Source: UBA6183 sp964545895 (GTDB lineage Bacteria; Bacteroidota; Bacteroidia; UKL13-3). From it: 64,000 nucleotides of DNA. The notes beneath the pieces are model-generated. The model worked only from the letters and a program-made list of their open reading frames with translations. It did no database searches and was not told where the DNA came from. Made by a program: the position numbers and the translations under genes. Where the stretch lies: NCBI GenBank assembly GCA_964545895.1, contig CAZJHS010000004.1, positions 1 to 64,000 on the forward strand. Direction: 5' to 3'. Below, one piece after another: positions 50,705-60,188 of this stretch (position 1 is the stretch's first letter; each line of letters opens with the position of its first letter).

Positions 50705-52522
50705 TTATTTCTTTTTAGTTTCTTTAGCTTGATTGGCATTTTTGGCCATTTCTTCGAGCTTGGTTTGAAACTTACTTTTGGTTACAGGCTTCTTTTTATT
50801 TTCTTGAATTTGGGCGTGCAACTTTTTATCATCAACAAAAGTTCTAATCATTAATTGCTGGCCAATAGTAAATACGTTACTTACAAAGTAGTAGAAATTT
50901 AAACCTGATGCGTAACTGTTTAACATAAACAAGAACACAATTGGCATTAAATAACTCATCCATTTCATTTGCCCGTTCATACCACTTTGGTCGCTATTGT
51001 ATATAGCAAACACAACCGATGAAATAGTCATTAACAAAGCAAATAAACTAACATGGCTACCATAGCCTGGTATGCTAAAACCAAAATCTAAAACGCTATC
51101 GTAAGTACTTAAATCGGTAGCCCATAAAAATGCTTGTTGACGTAATTCAAAAGCACTTGGTAAAAATTGGAACATGGCCACCAATATTGGCATTTGTAAC
51201 AAAACTGGCACACAACCACCCAATGGATTTACACCTGCTTGGCGGTAAATTTTCATATTCTCTTGCTGAATACGAGCCATGTCATCACCATACTTTTCTT
51301 TAATCTCATCAATCTCTGGTTTTAACACACGCATTTTTGCGGTTGATAAATAAGAACGATATACCAGCGGGAATAAGAACGTTTTTACAATTAAGGTTAG
51401 CAAGAAAATAATCAAACCAAAACTACCAATGTATTGACTTAAGAAGTAAAACACATTTACGGTTAAATACTTATTTACCCAACGGAAAATACCCCAGCCC
51501 ATTGGCACAATGCGCTCCAATTCAATATCCAATTTAGCTAAGGTTTTGTAATGATTTTCGCCAAAGTACAATTTCATACCAAAGCTTTGAGTAGCCGCAG
51601 GTTTGTATGGCAATACAGCACTTGTGCTTAAAAACTTAACATACTTTTGCGAAGCATCATTTTTGGTTTCTAGTTTAACGCTAGCAAAAGCATCATCGGC
51701 AATAATACTTGCATTAAAATATTGTTGCTTAAACGATACCCATTTTACAGGCGTAGCAACATCCTTAGCTTCTTCTTTAGTTTCCGAAATATAATCAGGT
51801 TCTTCGGTAGTAGGTTTCCAATAAACAGTAGTAGTGCGGTGCTCTGCTTCTATTGTTTTTTCTTGCTGTCTGATAGCAGCTTTCCAGTTTAACTCAATAA
51901 AACTTGTACCAGCAGCAATTAATTTTTCAACGCCAACAAAGTTTAATTTATAATCAACAAGGTTAATGTTATCCGTTAATGCATAAGCTTGCTCAATGTA
52001 TTGATTGTTGCCCAAGTTAAGCACCATACTTAAACTTTTGCCATCGGCAGATGGTTGTGGAGTAAAGTATAAATCGGCTGTATTAATTTGTTTACCATCG
52101 CTTGTTTTAAACGCGTAACCAAAACTTTGGTTAGTACCATCAAACAATATTACTGGTGTACCATCATACTTTTTATGTTTCTTTAATTCTACTTTTGATA
52201 AGCTACCACCAAGTGTATTAAAGGTTAAAATCATTTCATCGTTTTGCAAGGTAACTTCGGTTGCTTTACCCATAGCAGCACTTGCAAATGTGCCAAACGA
52301 TTGTTTAACTGAGGCAGTATCAACCACTGCAATTGTATCTGCTTTGGTTTTAAGTGCCAATTGTATTTTAGCTAAGCTATCTTGTTGTTGAACAGCTAAA
52401 GCTATCGAGTCTTTTTGGTGTTGTAATGCTTTTAGTTCGGCCTCACTTGGTTGATTAATCCATGCAAATGTTACCAAAATGGCAAAAATTAGCCCAAGGC
52501 CAATCATCGAATTTCTATCCAT
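50705..52522 (-). CDS. yidC: Membrane protein insertase
   Basis: 605 aa. The N-terminal membrane anchor is MDRNSMIGLGLIFAILVTFAW. A large periplasmic P1 domain follows (about residues 70-350), and then the conserved five-helix insertase core from about residue 370 (SFGLIIFLLTLIVKTFLFPLVYRSYLSTAKM, then NPLGGCVPVLLQMPILVAMFQFLP). A Lys-rich cytoplasmic tail ends the protein, as in other YidC that bind ribosomes. It inserts membrane proteins alone or with SecYEG. Single-gene unit. Confidence 0.97.
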   Translation of the reverse strand: MDRNSMIGLGLIFAILVTFAWINQPSEAELKALQHQKDSIALAVQQQDSLAKIQLALKTKADTIAVVDTASVKQSFGTFASAAMGKATEVTLQNDEMILTFNTLGGSLSKVELKKHKKYDGTPVILFDGTNQSFGYAFKTSDGKQINTADLYFTPQPSADGKSLSMVLNLGNNQYIEQAYALTDNINLVDYKLNFVGVEKLIAAGTSFIELNWKAAIRQQEKTIEAEHRTTTVYWKPTTEEPDYISETKEEAKDVATPVKWVSFKQQYFNASIIADDAFASVKLETKNDASQKYVKFLSTSAVLPYKPAATQSFGMKLYFGENHYKTLAKLDIELERIVPMGWGIFRWVNKYLTVNVFYFLSQYIGSFGLIIFLLTLIVKTFLFPLVYRSYLSTAKMRVLKPEIDEIKEKYGDDMARIQQENMKIYRQAGVNPLGGCVPVLLQMPILVAMFQFLPSAFELRQQAFLWATDLSTYDSVLDFGFSIPGYGSHVSLFALLMTISSVVFAIYNSDQSGMNGQMKWMSYLMPIVFLFMLNSYASGLNFYYFVSNVFTIGQQLMIRTFVDDKKLHAQIQENKKKPVTKSKFQTKLEEMAKNANQAKETKKK

Positions 52523-52659
52523 GTTGTATTGTGTTATGCTTTAAAAACAGCGTGCAAAAGTAAACATTTAGCGGGTTAACTGTGTACTTTTTACCAATTA
52601 GCTAAATTTTAAGCGCTTACATTTTAAAACCTGCTAACTATCAAGCTATTCTAAGTAAA

Positions 52660-54903
52660 TTAAAGCACTAATCTAAAGCCAAACAATACCCTAAAACCTA
52701 CCAATGGTGCGTAATTATAATTTGGGTCGAAGGTATACCCATTAGGATTGTTGATGGCTACTCGCTTATCAAACGGATCAAACGGGCGCATAATTGGATT
52801 TTTAGGCATAAAATTAAACAAGTTTTTAAAGCCCATATATACTTGCCAATGGTTGTTTACCTTCTTAGTTACTTGCAAATTATGTATGCTAAACCAAGGG
52901 CTATACTCAGGCCTAAAATCGTTAGGCAAAATAGGCAAACGCATAGGGCTGTAAAGCTGACTGGTGTAATCAAAAGTAAGTTTACGTTTAAGCCAAGTGT
53001 AACTTAATTGGGCGGTTGCACTAAAATTAGGAGCATGCACTTGTGTACTTTTGATTAGTACATGTGCGGCATTTTCCTCGGCTTTAAAAACCTGCATGGC
53101 GGTCATTCCTACATTAGCTTTTAGGTGTTGTTTGTAGGTAAGTTCGGTGGTTAAACTAACCCCTCTGCTTACGGCATATCCATTTAAATTATTAAAAATA
53201 ATTTTATTGGCATCGGTGGCATAATCAGCAATAATTTTGTTCGAAAAATAAGTGTAAAAAGCACCTGCGTCTACATTTACAAAACCATTTTTTACTGTTT
53301 TAAAATAGGTGTAATTTAGGTTTGAGTTGTAGCTTATTTCGGGGTTTAGGGTTGATGCAATTTCAACCTTGCGAGCACCTGTTAACGAAGCATGATCTTC
53401 GGTAAATACGTTTACTACCCTAAAACCATTTCCAAAACTTAATCGCAGTGTATGAAATTTACTGGGTTGAAACTTGTAGCTTAATCTTGGCGAAAACAAG
53501 TTACCATGCGCTTTGTAATAATCGTAACGCATACCCAACAAAAAGGTTTGGGTTGATGATGCCGCCCATTCATCTTGCATAAAAGCACCAGGCAACAATT
53601 GGTTTGATGGTGCATTTTTATAATCTAAAGTTTGTGTTGCAGGTGTATTATCATCATACCAAGTATTGCGGCAAGTTACCCCCGATAATAAATTATGCCT
53701 TGCATTTAATTTTGCTTGATGCTGCAACTGCAAAAAAGCTACCTGCTGATTAGCCATAAAAGCCGTTGTACCATAATACGAATTTTGATTATGCCAATTG
53801 TAACTATACAACAGTTTTAGGTTATTAATTTTAGGAAACACATAATTACCAATAACCTCTACCCTTTTTGTATAAATACTTTCAGCATACACACTATCAC
53901 CACCTCTATACTTAGGTGTGTATTGCATTTGTCCGCCCCATCTGTCTTCGTAAAACAACCTTATACCTAAATTGGCTTCGCGTTTACTTTTACGGTTAAA
54001 GCTATATTTATTAAATAACGATATGCGATTTTGCAAAGTAATATCTGTAAAGCCATCATTATTTTTATCCCAAGTTTTGGCTAACGAAAAGTAATTGGCA
54101 CTCCACAATGCATCAACACTTTTTAGTTTAAATTTTACCGATACATCTGCATTCAATTCGCCATAAGTAGTTCCAAAAACCTCTACGGTTAATTTAGGTG
54201 CAGTGGCCGCATTTTTAGTAATTACGTTTACAATACCAGCCATGGCCTCGTTACCAAACATACTACTTGCGGGGCCTTTGGTTACTTCAATTCGCTCCAC
54301 CATGCTGTTAGGAATTCCCATCATGCCATATACTGTACTTAACGAACTTACTATGGGCATACCATCAATTAAAATAAGTGTGTACGGACCTTCCATTCCA
54401 TTTATATGAATATCGCCCGTGTTGCAAACATTACAATTTAAGGTTGGCTGCACGCCATTAATCATACCCAACGATTCAAACAAATTACTGCTGATGTTTT
54501 TTCTGAAAAACTTGGGCGAATAAACCTCAATTGCAATGGGTGCATTTTGCTTGCTTACTTCGTTTATACCTGTGCTTACTTTAACCTCGTTTAAATTATT
54601 TAACGACTCTTCAAGCACCACTTTAATACGTGTAACCTCTTGCGGTTTTACCAATACTTTTTGCATTACTTTTTGGTATCCCACGGCAGTTATTACCAAA
54701 GTATAAGTTTGAGGTGCTAAATTGTTTAAACTAAAATTACCTGCACTATCGGCAGTTGCACCAAGTGTAGTTCCTTGTATACCAACATTGGCAAACCCAA
54801 CAGCAACAGCACCATCGGTTATTTTACCCTTAATAGCTCCGGGTTGGGCTAAAGCGGTTAATGTGGTAACTAATAAAGCAATAAAAAAGGGGGCTCTCAT
54901 CAT
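52660..54903 (-). CDS. TonB-dependent receptor
   Basis: 747 aa. A signal peptide is followed by a carboxypeptidase-regulatory-like domain (GAIKGKITDGAVAVGFANVGIQG), a plug domain (LILIDGMPIVSSL, VERIEVTKGPASSMFGNEAMAGIVNVIT) and a 22-strand barrel. The plug carries CNVCNTGDIHINGM, a Cys pair seen in a Bacteroidota branch of BtuB/FecA-like receptors. The substrate is unknown; siderophore, cobalamin or metal complex are candidates. No SusD partner is adjacent, so it is not a polysaccharide-utilisation locus. Two ATGs, at 54903 and 54900, are equally likely starts. Confidence 0.94.
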   Translation of the reverse strand: MMRAPFFIALLVTTLTALAQPGAIKGKITDGAVAVGFANVGIQGTTLGATADSAGNFSLNNLAPQTYTLVITAVGYQKVMQKVLVKPQEVTRIKVVLEESLNNLNEVKVSTGINEVSKQNAPIAIEVYSPKFFRKNISSNLFESLGMINGVQPTLNCNVCNTGDIHINGMEGPYTLILIDGMPIVSSLSTVYGMMGIPNSMVERIEVTKGPASSMFGNEAMAGIVNVITKNAATAPKLTVEVFGTTYGELNADVSVKFKLKSVDALWSANYFSLAKTWDKNNDGFTDITLQNRISLFNKYSFNRKSKREANLGIRLFYEDRWGGQMQYTPKYRGGDSVYAESIYTKRVEVIGNYVFPKINNLKLLYSYNWHNQNSYYGTTAFMANQQVAFLQLQHQAKLNARHNLLSGVTCRNTWYDDNTPATQTLDYKNAPSNQLLPGAFMQDEWAASSTQTFLLGMRYDYYKAHGNLFSPRLSYKFQPSKFHTLRLSFGNGFRVVNVFTEDHASLTGARKVEIASTLNPEISYNSNLNYTYFKTVKNGFVNVDAGAFYTYFSNKIIADYATDANKIIFNNLNGYAVSRGVSLTTELTYKQHLKANVGMTAMQVFKAEENAAHVLIKSTQVHAPNFSATAQLSYTWLKRKLTFDYTSQLYSPMRLPILPNDFRPEYSPWFSIHNLQVTKKVNNHWQVYMGFKNLFNFMPKNPIMRPFDPFDKRVAINNPNGYTFDPNYNYAPLVGFRVLFGFRLVL

Positions 54904-54961
54904 TATGGGAGCAAAAGTAATTATTTAGACTAATCTAAAAAATAAATTATACGAATTAAAA

Positions 54962-55579
54962 TTACTCATGCATATAAGTCAAAATATAATCATCAACCAA
55001 AGCCAAGTGCATGTCGTAAAAAAGCGGTGTGTGTTTGTGCAAACAACCGCGTAATTGTGGCCCACTGGTAAAAATAGTCATGTGCTTTTTAAAGTCTACT
55101 TCCTTTTGCCCATAAAATTTATACAAGGTTTCCTTCGCACTCCAAATAAGTGTTTGGTCGTGTATTAGGTTGGTTGATTGTTGCAGTAACTCCTCCTCGG
55201 CTGCGTTCATAAATTTAGAAGCAACACGCCCAACACGGTCATCAATTCGCTCCAAATCAACTGCTACTGCTCTATATTTACTAAAAATAACCGCAGCATA
55301 ACTGTTGCTATGGGTAATAGATAAATGATATTTTTCGCCATTAACCAACATGCTAGGCTTATTGTAAATATCTTTATTAATAATCACCACCGCATCTAGC
55401 CCAAAGTGCGTGGTAATAGCAGCCCTACTGGCCAACCAATGCAAACTATGCCTTGGCGAGGTAGTTTGCTCGTCCGTTAAATTCACCAAAAATTTATTTA
55501 GTGTTTCGGTGTCTTCGGTAATTTTCCATACCAATAAAAAGGTATTTTCGCCCGGAGTAAAAGTTTTAACAATTGCCAT
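54962..55579 (-). CDS. 4'-phosphopantetheinyl transferase (Sfp/AcpT type)
   Basis: 205 aa from the ATG at 55579. The longer frame to 55633 would lie over the next gene. The two family motifs are AVDLERIDDRV (metal-binding Asp/Glu) and WSAKETLYKFYG (WxxKE(A/T)xxK). It transfers the phosphopantetheine arm from CoA to carrier proteins such as acyl carrier protein. The ATG overlaps that of the divergent WD40 gene within one CATG. Confidence 0.9.
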   Translation of the reverse strand: MAIVKTFTPGENTFLLVWKITEDTETLNKFLVNLTDEQTTSPRHSLHWLASRAAITTHFGLDAVVIINKDIYNKPSMLVNGEKYHLSITHSNSYAAVIFSKYRAVAVDLERIDDRVGRVASKFMNAAEEELLQQSTNLIHDQTLIWSAKETLYKFYGQKEVDFKKHMTIFTSGPQLRGCLHKHTPLFYDMHLALVDDYILTYMHE

Positions 55580-56492
55580 GAGTATAATTAACGTTACGAA
55601 AGTAGCACATTTTAGCGGACATAACGGCCCCATTTATTCGTTGTGTCCTGCACTGAATACAAACGAATTTTACAGCGGTGGTAATGATGGTTACGTGGTG
55701 CTTTGGAATACACAAACCAAAGCCGATGGAAAACTATTGGTGCAAGTAAATAGACCCGTGTATTCCTTGTGTTTAGATGCCGCAAGTTACACCCTGTTTT
55801 GCGGAGCTGCTAGTGGCAATTTGCATGTAATTGATTTGCATGCAGGCAAAGAAATAAGAAATATTGAAGCCCATACCTTAGGTATTTATGATATTAAAAT
55901 ACACCAAAATCAATTGGTAACGAGTGGTGGCGATGGCGCAGTTAAAGTATGGAGTTTACCCGATTTAAAATTACTTCATCACCACCAAGAAAGTACTAAA
56001 AGTGCGCGATGCATTGCCATTAACCAGCCGCAAAATACTATGGCGGTAGGTTTTAGCGATCACAAAATAAGAATATACCAACTTAGTGATTTTACCTTAT
56101 TAAATACGCTTGATGCGCACACCAACTCGGTGTTTACAGTTGCATTTACCCACGATGGAAATGAATTATTAAGTGGTGGCAGAGATGTGATGTTGCGCAG
56201 CTGGCTGGTTAATAACAACTACAATTTAGATATTGATGTGGCAGCACATACTTTGCACATTAATCATATTGCGTTTAACCCAAGCGGAAAATTATTTGCT
56301 ACCGTAAGCATGGATAAAACCATTAAAATTTGGGAAACAGAAAAATTTCAGTTGTTAAAAGTCGTAGATAAGTTTAAGCTTGATGGCCATTTAAGCAGCG
56401 TAAACAAATGTCTTTGGTTTGATAACGAAACCCTACTAACGGGCAGCGATGATAAAACCATTATGATGTGGAAAATAGAAAGGCTAATCTAG
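55578..56492 (+). CDS. WD40-repeat beta-propeller protein
   Basis: 304 aa from the ATG at 55578 (MSIINVTKVAHFSGHNGP). The upstream open frame to 55410 is antisense to the PPTase. Seven WD-like repeats are visible, with recurring GH...D motifs and ends such as VVLWNTQ, VKVWSLP, IKIWETE and IMMWKIE. It has no signal peptide and is thus cytosolic; presumably a protein-interaction scaffold. Its 3' end overlaps the convergent S41 peptidase gene by 9 bp. Confidence 0.88.
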   Translation: MSIINVTKVAHFSGHNGPIYSLCPALNTNEFYSGGNDGYVVLWNTQTKADGKLLVQVNRPVYSLCLDAASYTLFCGAASGNLHVIDLHAGKEIRNIEAHTLGIYDIKIHQNQLVTSGGDGAVKVWSLPDLKLLHHHQESTKSARCIAINQPQNTMAVGFSDHKIRIYQLSDFTLLNTLDAHTNSVFTVAFTHDGNELLSGGRDVMLRSWLVNNNYNLDIDVAAHTLHINHIAFNPSGKLFATVSMDKTIKIWETEKFQLLKVVDKFKLDGHLSSVNKCLWFDNETLLTGSDDKTIMMWKIERLI

Positions 56493-58241
56493 CTCCTTGA
56501 TAGCAGCTTCTATAAATGGATCTTTACCATTTATAAGGTCTGCAAGTGACGATGTAACCTGAGTTTGAGGCTTAATGCCAAGCCCTTGAAAACATTGCCC
56601 ATTATAAGTAGGAATATACATGTTGGTATACCAAAGTTGATAGAGGCCAAAAACCTGAAATGAGTTGATGTTACCATTTGTTCCTGCCGTATTTTGCCCA
56701 ACAAGTTTCCCTAATTTGTAATGTTCAACAATTGCTAAATAACCCTCTGCAGCACTAATACATCTGCCATCGATAATAAACACAATATTAGAGGTTAACT
56801 TGGGTGTTTGTGGTGCTATTTTCCATCGATCCAACTGATGATACAATATTGGACTACTTGGCGATAGCTTGTAAGGAACTAAATAAGTAATGGAAAATAA
56901 TGTATCGGAGGACATGTGACTAAAAAGGTCGGTTATTTTAGCACGAGGATAACCTCTTGTATCAAAAACTATCCCTTTGGCATTAAACAAATAGTTGTTC
57001 GTGATGTGGGATAAAACAGAATCGTTGATAGCAAATAAATTAACATAATAGTAACCACTTTTTAGTTCTATAAAATCAGGTCGTTTAGCAATGTTTTTCT
57101 GATTTGCATCTACTTTTAACGTTCGTGGAAGAGCAATTTGGTATACCTTTCCATCCCTCATTAGTTCTAAATTAACCAACGTATTCTTTGTTCCCATCAA
57201 CAATTCTTTTTCACTCAAAAACTCAATCCAGCCCTCTGTTGCTCCTGATACTCTTTTTTGTTTCTGTTTAAAAAATTGATGGGCATTTTGTTGATTTACT
57301 TTCACTATCTCATCACCAATTTTGATAAAGCTTTTTAACGAGTCGGATGTATAGCTGACGTAAAGTTTGTTGTCAAAGTTTTTAACGCCTACCTCAGGAA
57401 CATAATCAGGCCAGTCTATAAATTTAACAAAAGGCATAAATGCGGCATGACCATCTTTATATTCGGCACTTAACTCATCTAGCAAAATGCCAAAATCAAT
57501 ATTGTTTTGAATAATGGCAGCCTTGTTTAAATATTGTTTCTGAATGGCTTCATAATTAATTTTCATTTGCTCAGCGTATGGATAAAAGTGTCGCATCACG
57601 TTACATACTTCGATGATGATAGCTAGCCTCACACTTCTGTCTTCAATAGAATACTTATTAAGTTTATCATTCACATTAAATGCTCTATTTTTAGCTTCAT
57701 TTCTCAAAGCAGTATCACCAAGGCAATTTGTTAGTGGGAATGAAACCTGCAAATTGCCAACGTTATGTGTAAACACCTCAAGTGAATCTGCCGGTATCAG
57801 CTCACTTCCGTATACAAATTTCATTCTGATAGCGTTTTCACCCCGATGCCCAAAACCAATATTTTTTCGCCTAACCAATAAGCCGCAAGTGTTGTTGTTT
57901 ATACTGCTATTCCTGGATTGGGTTCCTTTTTTATCAACTAAAATTAATGGATTGATAAATTTAAACGCATTGCTTAATGTGCTTATCAATTCCTTTTCGG
58001 TTTTAGCACTTTCTACTTTGGGAATGTTTTCAAGTAACCAATCTTCCCAGTGCATCATTGTATCACAGCCTATACTAGGATCATAAAATCTTATCACCCC
58101 ATACATTTCACTTAATACCTCAAGATTTGTTCTGTTGGCAGGCTTTTCTTTGGGTTGACTGAAAGCACACTGACTAATTAAGATAAGGAATGTTGCAAGA
58201 CAAGAAAAATGCCTAGATTTAAGTATTATTATTGTTTTCAT
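56484..58241 (-). CDS. Secreted S41-family peptidase (C-terminal processing type)
   Basis: 585 aa with a signal peptide (about residues 1-29). The C-terminal half is an S41 tail-specific protease domain with a PDZ-like insert (about residues 280-350). The catalytic Ser lies in IDGRCISAAEGYL. Downstream is the S41-type GKLVGQNTAGTNGN and the closing GIKPQTQV. The N-terminal half (about 30-250) is a helical domain seen in other Bacteroidota S41 proteins. It is likely periplasmic and cleaves exported proteins. Confidence 0.87.
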   Translation of the reverse strand: MKTIIILKSRHFSCLATFLILISQCAFSQPKEKPANRTNLEVLSEMYGVIRFYDPSIGCDTMMHWEDWLLENIPKVESAKTEKELISTLSNAFKFINPLILVDKKGTQSRNSSINNNTCGLLVRRKNIGFGHRGENAIRMKFVYGSELIPADSLEVFTHNVGNLQVSFPLTNCLGDTALRNEAKNRAFNVNDKLNKYSIEDRSVRLAIIIEVCNVMRHFYPYAEQMKINYEAIQKQYLNKAAIIQNNIDFGILLDELSAEYKDGHAAFMPFVKFIDWPDYVPEVGVKNFDNKLYVSYTSDSLKSFIKIGDEIVKVNQQNAHQFFKQKQKRVSGATEGWIEFLSEKELLMGTKNTLVNLELMRDGKVYQIALPRTLKVDANQKNIAKRPDFIELKSGYYYVNLFAINDSVLSHITNNYLFNAKGIVFDTRGYPRAKITDLFSHMSSDTLFSITYLVPYKLSPSSPILYHQLDRWKIAPQTPKLTSNIVFIIDGRCISAAEGYLAIVEHYKLGKLVGQNTAGTNGNINSFQVFGLYQLWYTNMYIPTYNGQCFQGLGIKPQTQVTSSLADLINGKDPFIEAAIKELD

Positions 58242-58306
58242 TAATTGGCCTTAATTTTCTAACTTAATTTAGTGAAGGTAATTATTTATGTTTGAATATT
58301 AAATTT

Positions 58307-59404
58307 ATGAGTTCAATAAAACAAGTTATTCAACACTTAGAGCAGCTGGCTCCTCCCGTTTATCAAGAGAGTTACGACAATTGTGGTTTACTAACAGGCG
58401 ATGCCAACTGGGCTTTAACCCAAATTTTAGTAACGCTAGATTGTACCGAGGCCATAGTTGATGAAGCCATTGCCAAAGGCTGTAACCTAATTGTGGCTCA
58501 TCATCCCATTATTTTTAGCGGACTTAAAAAGCTAAACGGTAAAAATTATGTGGAGCGCACCATCATCAAAGCTATAAAAAACGATATAGCCATTTATGCT
58601 ATACATACCAATTTAGATAATGTGCAACATGGCGTAAATGCTAAAATTTGTGAAAAATTAGGGTTGATTAACACCAAAATTTTGGTTCCTAAAACCAACA
58701 CGCTAAAAAAGCTAAGTGTGTTTGTGCCACAAAATCATTTACAGGTGGTACAAGAGGCTTTATTTAATGCAGGTGCAGGCAATATTGGCAACTACAGCGA
58801 ATGCAGTTTTTACGCTACCGGAATGGGAACTTTTAAAGGCAACGAAAAAAGTAATGCCTTTGTGGGCCAGGTAGGAAAACAACACCAAGAACCAGAGTTT
58901 AAATTAGAAGTAATTGTAGATGATGCCAAGTTAAATGGTGCAATTTCGGCCATGATTGCTGCTCATCCATACGAGGAAGTGGCTTATGATGTGTACGCAA
59001 TATTAAACACCAACACTACCATTGGCAGCGGTATGATAGGCGAATTGCCCGAATCATTATCGGGTGATGCATTTTTAAAACACCTTAAAAGCGCCATGAA
59101 CCTGAATGTGGTTAGGTTTACCCCTGTTGAGGGTAAGATAAAAAAAGTGGCTGTTTGCGGAGGCTCAGGAAGCTTTTTACTGAAAAATGCCATTGGTGCT
59201 CAGGCTGATGCATTTGTGACAGGAGATTTTAAGTACCACGAATTTTTTGATGCCGAAAATCGCTTGATGATAGCGGATATTGGTCATTATGAGAGTGAAA
59301 TTTTTACAATTAACTTATTAGCTGATGAAATTTTAAAAAAATTACCTACTTTCGCGGTCATTTTATCAGAGATTAACACGAATCCAATAAACTATTATAT
59401 TTAA
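58307..59404 (+). CDS. NIF3/YqfO family metal-binding protein (Nif3-like)
   Basis: 365 aa from the ATG at 58307 (MSSIKQVIQHLEQLAPP); the frame extends to a TTG at 58292. The family motifs are LVTLDCTEAIVDEAI, NLIVAHHPIIFSGLKKL (metal-binding His pair) and AIYAIHTNLDN. The C-terminal half repeats the fold with VTGDFKYHEFFDA and DIGHYESE. A PII-like domain is inserted between the halves, as in long family members. Sometimes called GTP cyclohydrolase 1 type 2, but the activity is doubtful. It is followed after 3 bp by the zinc-ribbon gene. Confidence 0.92.
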   Translation: MSSIKQVIQHLEQLAPPVYQESYDNCGLLTGDANWALTQILVTLDCTEAIVDEAIAKGCNLIVAHHPIIFSGLKKLNGKNYVERTIIKAIKNDIAIYAIHTNLDNVQHGVNAKICEKLGLINTKILVPKTNTLKKLSVFVPQNHLQVVQEALFNAGAGNIGNYSECSFYATGMGTFKGNEKSNAFVGQVGKQHQEPEFKLEVIVDDAKLNGAISAMIAAHPYEEVAYDVYAILNTNTTIGSGMIGELPESLSGDAFLKHLKSAMNLNVVRFTPVEGKIKKVAVCGGSGSFLLKNAIGAQADAFVTGDFKYHEFFDAENRLMIADIGHYESEIFTINLLADEILKKLPTFAVILSEINTNPINYYI

Positions 59405-59407
59405 AAT

Positions 59408-60160
59408 ATGGCTGCTAATACAGAGTTAACCGTAGAACAAAAACTTAAAGCCCTTTACAAGCTTCAAGTAATCGACTCGAAAATAGACAAACTTAGATCG
59501 GTACGTGGCGAGTTGCCAATGGAGGTTGCCGACCTAGAAGATGAATTGGCTGGTTTAGAAACACGCAGCGAGAATTTAGAGGCAGAGGTTGCTCAAATGG
59601 AGGCTTCTATTTCGACAAACAAAACCAAAATAATGGATGCCAAAGCCAATATTAAAAAATACGAAAAACAACTGGAAAACGTTAAAAATAACCGCGAGTT
59701 TGATGCCTTGAACAAAGAAATCGAAATTGCTGGATTAGAGGTTCAAGCAGCCGAAAAACGTATTAAAAATTTACAGTTTGATATTGAGCAAAAGAAAGAA
59801 GGTAAAAACTCAATTTTAGCAGAATTAGAAGGTCGTAAAATTGACCTTAGCAACAAAAAAGGTGAGTTAGATACCATTGTTGAAGAAACAAACAAAGAAG
59901 AAAACGATTTATTAAACTTGCGCGAAAAAGCAGTAGTAGGTATTGAAGAGCGTTTATTAAAAGGTTACAACGGTATTCGTGGTAACGTTAAAAACGGTAT
60001 CGGTATTGCTATTATTGAGCGCGATGCTTGTGGCGGTTGTTTCTCAAAAATCCCACCTCAACGTCAAGCAGATATCCGTCAACGTAAAAAAATATTAGTA
60101 TGCGAACATTGCGGACGCGTATTAGTTGATTCGTTATTAGCGGAAGAAGTTAGCTTATAA
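59408..60160 (+). CDS. Coiled-coil C4 zinc-ribbon protein (CdsZ-like)
   Basis: 250 aa. Residues about 10-185 form a long antiparallel coiled coil rich in Glu, Lys and Leu. The C-terminus is a C4 zinc ribbon: CGGCFSKIPPQ and CEHCGRVLVD (C-x2-C ... C-x2-C). The architecture is that of the Chlamydia CT398/CdsZ family, widely found beside nif3-like genes. It is spaced 3 bp from the NIF3-like gene, so they form an operon, a pairing I recall from other genomes. Proposed roles include RNA or RNA-polymerase binding, unproven here. Confidence 0.9.
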   Translation: MAANTELTVEQKLKALYKLQVIDSKIDKLRSVRGELPMEVADLEDELAGLETRSENLEAEVAQMEASISTNKTKIMDAKANIKKYEKQLENVKNNREFDALNKEIEIAGLEVQAAEKRIKNLQFDIEQKKEGKNSILAELEGRKIDLSNKKGELDTIVEETNKEENDLLNLREKAVVGIEERLLKGYNGIRGNVKNGIGIAIIERDACGGCFSKIPPQRQADIRQRKKILVCEHCGRVLVDSLLAEEVSL

Positions 60161-60188
60161 TTTTTTTCTGTAACTAAACTAATTAGTT

